From: Porites lobata
Lineage: Eukaryota > Cnidaria > Anthozoa > Scleractinia > Poritidae
Reading direction: 5' to 3'
Length of the DNA stretch: 64,000 nucleotides
NCBI GenBank assembly: GCA_942486035.1
Contig: CALNXK010000302.1
Span: 1-64,000 of the forward strand
Under the pieces are notes generated by a model, which saw only the letters and a list, made by a program, of their open reading frames with translations, was not told the DNA's origin and did not search any database. Of the stretch, positions 46,441 to 53,456 are shown piece after piece. A program made the position numbers and the translations under genes. The number at the start of each line of letters is the position of its first letter. The first letter of the stretch is position 1.

Positions 46441-46637
46441 TCTCAAATTCCATCTCACAATGTTTTTTTCAATGGACTCCAGTAGACTCCATTGGACGAC
46501 ATCTCCACCCGTCCAAAAGGTCCCAAATGGACTCGGTCATCTCGATGTAGTTATCCCATCATGAAGACTCCTACTTTTTTCTCTCTTGTCTTCTTCTTCT
46601 TCTTCTTTTTTGGCTTCATTGTCCCATGTGATTCTTA

Positions 46638-47340
46638 CAGTCAAACCAGGTCAAGCGTTCCCGTCGCTAACAAACTAATGAATTCATTAATGGAAAAATG
46701 ATTTCGTTTGTTGATTCAATAATCCATTCATAAAATGAATAATCCAACGGTCAAATTGTACCTCGATTCAATAATCAAATGTTGATTTGGTTTATGAACA
46801 AAATCTACCTGTTCTTTATTCTTGTCTGTTGTGTTCAATCGTATTTGCTTCCCTTTTCCTGCTGTTTACGATTGCGTTTTTCATTGCCTTTAATCAAAAT
46901 AACAGCTAGAATAGACAGACCGCAAACGCAAAGAAACTGACAAAGGCCGAGGATCGAAATCTACCAATCACCGCACATACACTGACCTCAGTTTGACCGT
47001 CGTGTTTTCTAAGAGGTCAGGCCTAGGTCTATTGCACTGATTATTGGCAGCAAACTGGCGTACATGTAACAGTTTGTTTGGGTTTGAACTTCAGAACTCG
47101 CCAGCACTCGACTCTCAGAAAAAAAAGAGGAAAACACAAAATTCTGAGGTCAACTTGTGGAAAGTGTAATTTTTCAAAAAACAGTAATCGAATCAACATT
47201 CGATTATGGAATCGAGGCTAAATATGACTATTGGATTGTTCATTTTATGAATGGATTGTTGAATCAACAAACGAAATCATTTTTCCGTGAATGAATTCAT
47301 TAGTTCGGTAGCGACGGGAACGCTTGACCTGGTTTGACTG
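46638..47340. mobile_element. Tc1/mariner-like non-autonomous element
   Basis: Long inverted repeats (about 130 bp) begin CAGTCAAACCAGGTCAAGCG at the left and mirror this at the right. TA flanks both ends (46636-46637, 47341-47342). The arms share GATTTCGTTTGTTGATTCAA. No transposase in the 0.7 kb. Confidence 0.85.
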
Positions 47341-47741
47341 TAAATGGATATTGTAAAGCATATTCAGCATTATTTCGACTGCCGGGTGGGAAAAAAGGCA
47401 AGTTAGCATGCAAGTTCAACTCGATCGCCGGGTTCAACGGCCGATCAATGTTGGATAGAGCTTAAACCAGTATTTTATCCATCAGTGGGGAAGGCGCCAA
47501 TTCCTTGTGGGGCTCAGGTTTGGTGTAACATAAATTCAAAGGTAGATTTCAGGAAAAAGCAAGGTTTTAAAAAAACCGAACTGAAACGCGTTTCAGATAA
47601 ACTTTAACCCGCGACCTAAACAAACTCGAGAGACCTGACAAATTTTTTTATCTCAGTAAAGGTGCGGCGCTTATTCGAGAAGCGGCGCTTAATCGATCAT
47701 TTACGGTACGCAAAAATACGGACTGTTTTCAGGAGTTCATG

Positions 47742-47903
47742 GGGCGCGATCCATTCAACCAAAATTTCCGGAAATTTCGGTCCAAAACTCAATGGATCGG
47801 TTCGGTCCAACCGGAAAAGTTTCGAGAAAACGGGTCCACCTTTTGAGGTGGACCACTTTTCCCGGTCGGACCGGTTGGAATTTTGGTTGAATGGATCGCG
47901 CCC
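47742..47903. mobile_element. Palindromic MITE with GGGCGCGATCCATTC ends
   Basis: GGGCGCGATCCATTCAACCA at the left is inverted at the right, with a second inner pair around GGTGGACC. The ATG triplet on both sides (47739-47741, 47904-47906) is a likely 3-bp duplication. Open frames of about 100 codons across it on both strands are artefacts of the palindrome. Confidence 0.85.
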
Positions 47904-48308
47904 ATGGGCTCCTGCTGTTTTGGAGTCCAGATGGGCACCAACATTGCCGCCGGAAACCAACAAAAACATTTGACGCTGAGTTTTGCTACGATTCACCCTC
48001 CGAAGAACTCATAAAAATTAAAGCAATATTTTTTGTAATACAGTGACTGTTCAGAAAGCAAAGTGCCCCAAGATAGGTAACATTTTTAACCTGTTTGACA
48101 GTTCAGTCGGTCTCCATTTAAATGCCGCGCCACGCAAAAGCTTACAAAATAATTCAAGTGTACTGTATCATAAAACGAAGATCCCTTCCGAAGTGAAAAT
48201 TTGTATAAATATTTGTTTTTAGCTGTTCAAATACTTCAATACTTTATATAAGTAAAACCTCAAGACGATTGATAACTCTTTAGTTTGAATTTTTGATGAC
48301 GTCATGTG

Positions 48309-48982
48309 TAGGCCTTTCCCGATTGCGCTGAGCACCTTTTGAGCACTTTTTTGAGTTTGGAGCACTATTTTGCATTTTGAGCACCCTTAAGCACTTTTTC
48401 GCACTTTGGGCAACATTTGAGCAATATTTCACATTTCGAGCAAATTTCGAGCAACATATGTCTTCTAAAACATTTTTAAAGCAAAAACTGTGTGTCGCTC
48501 GCAACGAGAATCGTGTTCCAGGTCATAAATTTGAATAACTAATGATGTTGTCAAGAATAAAAGACCGTTGTCATGGAAAGGCACGTGGACTTATCCTTAC
48601 TGAGCGTAAGAACAGAAGTTTCTGATTGGCTGATGTATCATGCGTGTGTCATCTCAAATTTCTAAATCATCTGATGTCTAGGCTTTGCACTAGTACTGCT
48701 GAATTTATTTACAATTCGTAACCGGCTTTAGTTTTTTAAAAATATTATTGTTCTACATTCTATCAACCTTTCGTAACAATCTGTCGAATAACACTACGCA
48801 AAATAGATTGTTGATTACGTCAGTAAAAATTGACATATTTACGAAAAGCTTAGAGGTAACTGTTCACAACTTTTAGCACTGTTTGAGCACTATTTTGAGA
48901 TTTTGAGCACTTTTTGAGCACTTTTTAGCCATTTTTGCCAGCACTTTTTCAGGATTTTACGAGCGCAATCGGGAAAGGCCTA
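48309..48982. mobile_element. hAT-like MITE with TAGGCCTTTCCCGATTGCGCT ends
   Basis: A 20-bp inverted repeat, TAGGCCTTTCCCGATTGCGC, lies at both ends. The flanking 8-bp duplication GTCATGTG (48301-48308 and 48983-48990) is exact. Inside each end is a run of GAGCACTTTTTGAGCA-like words, in the same sense on the plus strand at both sides. It is non-coding. Confidence 0.95.
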
Positions 48983-49109
48983 GTCATGTGAAAATCTGGG
49001 CAGCGATGGTTTGCAGGCCACTACTCTTAAATTCATGATTGAACTCTGCTATGTATTAAGTTACAAAATTAACGATTTTGCGCGATGAGCTTGCGAACAG
49101 AGACGCTGC

Positions 49110-49300
49110 GGGGGAGTGTACAATTTTAACGGCAATTGCAAACTTTACAATTTTCGTCAGCGTCTTCTGCGATTTTCACAAATTGTTCCCCTTTGTTATT
49201 TAAATAACAACACATCCTCAAAGCGGCCCTGCGGATTTTACGATTTTAACGGAAATTGCAAAAATTACAGATTTCACGTTTTTTTCGCGATTTTGTCACC
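49110..49300 (+). repeat. Two-copy direct repeat
   Basis: ATTTTAACGGCAATTGCAAA (about 49122) recurs as ATTTTAACGGAAATTGCAAA (about 49243), with related flanks (CGCGATTTT, TTCCCTTTGTTAT). Period about 121 bp. Unassigned. Confidence 0.6.
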
Positions 49301-49448
49301 ACTGTTTTCCCTTCGTTATGATGACATGAAATGAATATTTCGCTGCAGGTATCCTAAAGCATTGTTTTCAATTTCTTTCGAGGCGATTGTAACTCCCAAG
49401 AGAAATTCAAAACAATGGTTATGCAAAATGTTGGAGGGACAACATTTA

Positions 49449-49628
49449 GGGCCTGTTTACATGGAGGTGGAGAACCTCAGATAGGTGAGGTAACATGTGG
49501 CGGGTCACCCCACCTATCATGTAAACATGATCAAATTAAAATGAGAGATTACATTGACAGGCGGGTGACTCCACCTAAGCGGGTTACCTCACCTATCTGG
49601 GGTCCCCCACCTCCGTGTAAACAGACCC
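49449..49628. mobile_element. Palindromic MITE, GGGCCTGTTTACATGG family, copy 2
   Basis: Same family as 15329-15507. TTA flanks both ends (49446-49448, 49629-49631), the clearest evidence for a PIF/Harbinger-type 3-bp duplication in this family. Confidence 0.9.
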
Positions 49629-49632
49629 TTAG

Positions 49633-49794
49633 TGAAAACGTTACAGTCAAGAAGACTTTTGCAGGGACCAATCAAACAACGTGAAATAGAGTTAAGTTGC
49701 GATATTTCGACTGGCCAATACCAGTCTTCATCAGGTTTATTGAGATATCTCGAATTTACAGAAATATATATGAAGTAAAATAATGACCGGAAAT
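49633..49794 (-). mobile_element. Penelope-like terminal repeat (pLTR), sense orientation
   Basis: Read on the minus strand it contains CCTGATGAAGACTGGTATTG followed by GCCAGTCGAAATATCGC. This is a hammerhead-like core: CTGATGA, a 6-bp stem GACTGG/CCAGTC, then GAAA. It is inverted at 51546-51700. It lies downstream of the GIY-YIG coding fragment on the same strand, so it is the 3' terminal part of that element, separated from it by a LINE insertion. Confidence 0.75.
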
Positions 49795-49867
49795 TACATA
49801 ATATGACGTGGTATGGTGTGGCTACTTAAAAAGACAAGATAACAAAAAAATAAAAGATATACTATAT

Positions 49868-51190
49868 ATAGTTTTTCTTTAAATAACATTTATTTGGTTG
49901 CAACACTTCTAATGACAATACTTACATTTACATGGAGGGAAAATAAAAACAACGTACAAGAGATAAAGGAAAAATACAATGTTACAGCATTTACAACTAA
50001 TTAAGCGTAAAAAATTTGACTACTATTTGCAAAATTGAAAAATAAAACACGATACAACAAAAACATAAGGAGTCTGTCCTACCAACTAAAAGGTGCTTTG
50101 GATTTGCATTTGTTTCTGCATCACTTTTAACTTTTGGAACTTTTCCGAGGGGCAAAGTTTAAGAGGGCTCCATTTGTTTTTGAAGGAAAAATTATTTAAT
50201 AAAAAACAGTTATTTAACTTACATTTGTAAATATATTCAAGTTTATTTGTCCCCTTGAGGGTCAAAATTTAAATGAGAGATATTGGGAAAAACTCCATTT
50301 GTTTTTGAAGGAACACATATTGTTATTAACAGAAACATCTGCTTTCGAGGCAATCTTCTTTTACAATTTCCATGGAATGAAAATCTCCCAAAATCGTTCA
50401 TAACGGTTTGTATAAAAACCTGTAGCGCAGGGTTGCAAAATTTTTTAACTTGTAATACCTCGTGATGTTTAAATATATCATTTGGCGATAAGGAAAAGGT
50501 GACGTAGTAATAAATCAGAGATATTATCAATTAGTCCAAGACAGATAAGAGTAGAGAAGGCAATGGATTTGTTTAAGGTGGTGTTTTGAGTTATCCATTG
50601 ATAAATGTCTTTCCAGAATTTTTGAGTGTAACTGCAATACCAGAACAAGTGGGCAAGGGTTTCAGTAAATTCTCCGCAGAAAGAACAGGAGTCTGCTTGT
50701 TTTAGGCCGATTTTAAAGAGGAAGTCGTTTATTGCTATTCGTCTGTGGAGGAACATGAATTGGAACACTCGTAACTTTGTTTCTGTTGTACACAGAAAGG
50801 GGAGGCGGTATGTATTCTTCCAGTTCACGTTCGCATTTCCTATTATATTTTCCTTGGACAGCCATTTTCCCTGGCTCTTAAGAGGGGTGGTGGCCTTTTT
50901 TTCGATAATTGATTTGTAAACGGTTTTACAGGCTTTGTCTGAGGCTAGTAATGTGTGCCCAAAGGTCTTGGTTTTGGGTCCTCTGTTGGGTTGTTGAGAA
51001 CACTTTTGCTTGAACAGTTTCAGGGCTGATACTACCTTATAGGATTCTAGAAAGTTAGTCTTGATTTTATATTTAGAGGTAAATGCAGTATAGCTTAATA
51101 TGGAATTTCCGTCCGTATCAAAGGTGTCTTTAACATCTTTCACACCTGCGGTGAACCAAGATTTATAGAAAATTGGTTTGTTCTCTATTC
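49868..51190 (-). pseudogene. LINE (L1/Tx1-like) C-terminal fragment inserted in a Penelope element
   Basis: The minus strand encodes the C-terminal part of a LINE ORF2: KPIFYKSWFTAGVKDVKDTF, then a zinc-knuckle RT-associated domain KLRVFQFMFLHRRIAINDFL, DSCSFCGEFTETLAHLFWYC and YTQKFWKDIYQWI (50478-51190). A frameshift follows into FIQTVMNDFGRF and on to about 50243. The 3' untranslated part runs to 49868. The insertion is bounded by a perfect 10-bp duplication TATACTATAT (49858-49867 and 51191-51200). The reverse transcriptase core is absent because of 5' truncation. Confidence 0.9.
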
Positions 51191-51204
51191 TATACTATAT
51201 TTTG

Positions 51205-51545
51205 TTACAGTTCATCACGTTTATTGATGCCTAGAGGCTCAATTGTCTTAGCTTTATGGATAAGGTGGGCTTCACGTGCTTTCCTGAAAGAATCACGCCC
51301 ATTTTTAAGTTTTTCAATACGAATCAAACTCTGCATATGATTGTCGGAATGATTACTGGTTAGAAAGTGTTCTGAAACTGCAGTATGGATGTAATTACCA
51401 GTAGGGTTGAATATTGGTCGTCCGTGTTCATTAAAACGGTCTTTGAGGCGACGTTTAGTTTCTCCAATATATTGTAGATTACACAGGCGACATTGAATCA
51501 AATAGATAACATTAAAATTTTCACAAGTGATATGAGATTTGATGT
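51205..51545 (-). pseudogene. Penelope-like element GIY-YIG endonuclease domain (fragment)
   Basis: The frame reads SHITCENFNVIYLIQCRLCN, then LQYIGETKRRLKDRFNEHGR, SEHFLTSNHSDNHM, FRKAREAHLIHKAKT and a terminal NKRDEL stop. The LQYIGET box and Arg/His pattern are the GIY-YIG nuclease signature of Penelope-like elements, which nicks DNA for insertion. The reverse transcriptase that should precede it is missing: homology ends at about 51546, exactly where an inverted copy of the element's own terminal repeat begins. This is a 5'-truncated, rearranged copy. Confidence 0.9.
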
Positions 51546-51700
51546 GGTCATTATTTTACTTCATATATATTTCTGTAAATTCGTGGTATCTCAATAAACC
51601 CGATGAAGACTGGTATTGGCCAGTCGAAATATCGCAACTTAACTCTATTTCACGTTGTTTGATCAGTCCCTGCAAAAGCCTTCTTGACTGTAACGTTTTC
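51546..51700 (+). mobile_element. Penelope-like terminal repeat, inverted copy at the truncated 5' end
   Basis: Inverse of 49633-49794. It carries the same hammerhead-like core with one change (CCGATGA instead of CTGATGA at 51600-51606). Stem II GACTGG/CCAGTC is intact and GAAA is at 51626-51629. Inverted terminal fragments at the 5' end are a known habit of Penelope elements. Confidence 0.75.
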
Positions 51701-51914
51701 AATTTGATCTACTTTGACTGATCACGATCTTTTTAGATCCGACGTTGAGCAAGATCGATCGTACACGGTTTTTGCAGTGGTTTTTTTACCTTAACTAAAC
51801 AGGCCCTTAGTATTATGGTATTTGTTGAAAAAGGCCTACAGGGCCCGCGCAGGGGGAGGGGCTGGGGGGGCCAGGCCCCCCACTTATTAAAAAATAAATA
51901 AATAAAATTAAGTA

Positions 51915-52088
51915 CAGTGGAACCTAGACATAACGAAGGGCCAAGGGACTGGCAAAATATGTTCGTTATAACGAGGTTCGTTAACTTGTATCGAGGTTCT
52001 TTTTCATATTGCCTTATATTTTACTATTAATGGTGTGAAAAAAAAAATAGTTCGTTAGACCGAAGACTTCGTTATAGAGGTTCCACTG
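51915..52088. mobile_element. Pogo/Tigger-like MITE
   Basis: CAGTGGAACCT and a following ATAACGAAG are mirrored at the right end (CTTCGTTATAGAGGTTCCAC). It is preceded by TA and followed by TG, so the TA duplication has one mutated side. The CAGTGGAACCTC terminus is characteristic of pogo-type elements. Confidence 0.8.
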
Positions 52089-52998
52089 TGATATACATTT
52101 TCATATAAATAGTATCTTTACTGGAATAAGAATCTTCCATCATCTAAATTTATTATTGGTCCGTTTTGATCCCATCAGTCGGATCCATAATAAGCCTCAA
52201 AACGCCTATCTTTACAAAACTGCCCTTTATAGTCCTAGACTTTTGCGTTTTCAAACCAGCATGGCTATGTAGCATTTGCAACGATACGGAATAGAGTCTT
52301 TTTTATGAAGGTTCTCGATTAAATCTGAAGACTACTCCACGAACTACGGTTTCTTGAAACGAATTATATCGGCTGATGATGTGGTCTCTTACGCATTTCG
52401 ATGACATTCTAGACAAAATGAAGGGGTTACAGGAACGTACAGTATAATATCATGATCTGCAAAATTCTACTGGTGGATCCTACATGTGCAATCAGGCTCA
52501 GCAGGAGAAAGGTACTCTTCCGCTGCTTGAAATTTATAAACATGACTCCGCTTAACAACGACTCAAGAAAGGTTCAGTAATCTGACAATTCCAAACAGCC
52601 ATAAAGAGAGAACAGCCAATCTGTACCCCAACCCCCACTTCAAAAGAGGTGGCCGCCGGCCCCGGACTCTAAAAACTCCTCCGGGGGCCCTGGCCTATTA
52701 GGCTCAGTGACGACATCCAAATCTGCTGGGTGTCTTGTGTTACCTGATATTAATATTTTTTGTCATTCATGCACCCTTTCGGTAAAGTTTTACCATTTAA
52801 AAATGTTTAAAAATCTTACAACAATAACGTAACGCCACCGGTGTAGGAAATGATCATCGGAATGACAATCCAAATGACTTGATCGTTGGTTCGGGTTGTT
52901 GCCCCCAATAAAGATCAATAAAGCTCCAACTTCAATTAAAGAAATAGACGTACGCTCTTCAGTCAATTATTGATTGTTTCTAGTTATGAGATAGCGCA
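52089..52998. other. Unassigned stretch upstream of the ATPase gene
   Basis: No gene is recognised. About 52635-52690 (GAGGTGGCCGCCGGCCCCGG, CTCCTCCGGGGGCCC) resembles the subterminal words of the CAGGGTCCC element at 2787-4468 and is probably a fragment of a relative. Confidence 0.4.
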
Positions 52999-53005
52999 GT
53001 GCGCA
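52999..53005 (-). promoter_or_regulatory. Metal-response-element-like core
   Basis: TGCGCAC (minus strand) fits the MTF-1 binding core TGCRCNC. A second core, TGCGCGC, is at 53114-53120 (+). Both lie within 460 bp upstream of the ATPase start codon. Such a loose 7-mer occurs by chance about once per kilobase, so this is suggestive only. Confidence 0.25.
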
Positions 53006-53248
53006 GCACGTTTTGTTTCAAGTTTGTGATAAAACCCACAAAAAAATTTTATTTTTATTGAGATGTTGCTTGCGATAATTTTTTTTTTGCCGATTTCTAG
53101 GACTTCTACTTTATGCGCGCCATATTCATTTTGATTTGTAAAGGGTTTTTTTTAGGAAACGTCTTTTCTTTTCTGCATGTTCGTTGTACGGCTTTGCTGC
53201 ATGTTTGCAGTGATTATGAACGGTTTTCGTTTGATCGTTTTGGCTTGA

Positions 53249-53256
53249 ACCGGAAG
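53249..53256 (+). promoter_or_regulatory. ETS-type motif in the likely promoter / 5' UTR
   Basis: ACCGGAAG matches the ETS-family consensus common near animal transcription starts. It lies about 190 bp upstream of the splice acceptor. Role inferred only. Confidence 0.25.
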
Positions 53257-53423
53257 GGATGATCGGCGAAAAAGAAGAGTTTTAGTTAGCATAGCATTTT
53301 ATAGAGGCATGTTTAAAGTTTGTAATGTAAAACACGATCTTAATTGGATAGCTCATACTGTAGCTCTGTCTTGGCAATGTTACTCGACGAAAGACGGTTC
53401 TTTATTTACATGGTAACGCTTTG

Positions 53424-53439
53424 ATGTTTTTATTTACAG
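53424..53439 (+). other. 3' splice acceptor in the 5' UTR of the ATPase gene
   Basis: ATGTTTTTATTTACAG is a good pyrimidine-rich acceptor ending at 53439, 17 bases before the ATG at 53457. It implies a 5' UTR intron and removes the upstream in-frame ATG at 53424 from the mature message. Confidence 0.6.
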
Positions 53440-53456
53440 ATCGCAGACATATCAAC

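Noticed and set aside
46220..46453. 77-codon frame with ATNRNKRAT repeats
   Set aside because: It translates the 78-bp tandem repeat in reverse; not a protein repeat family.
46492..46701. Signal-peptide-like frame (MKTPTFFSLVFFFFFFFGF)
   Set aside because: The hydrophobic run is a TTC/TTT microsatellite and the frame runs into the Tc1/mariner-like inverted repeat; no supporting evidence.
47662..47996. About 100-codon open frames on both strands
   Set aside because: They cross the palindromic MITE at 47742-47903 and mirror each other, so they are palindrome artefacts.
48280..48504. 74-codon minus-strand frame rich in Cys, Lys and Ser
   Set aside because: It translates the GAGCAC word run of the MITE at 48309-48982 and crosses its boundary.
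53421..53456. Start of the ATPase at the upstream ATG (53424)
   Set aside because: That codon falls in the pyrimidine tract of a strong 3' splice acceptor, so it is probably intronic; 53457 is preferred.
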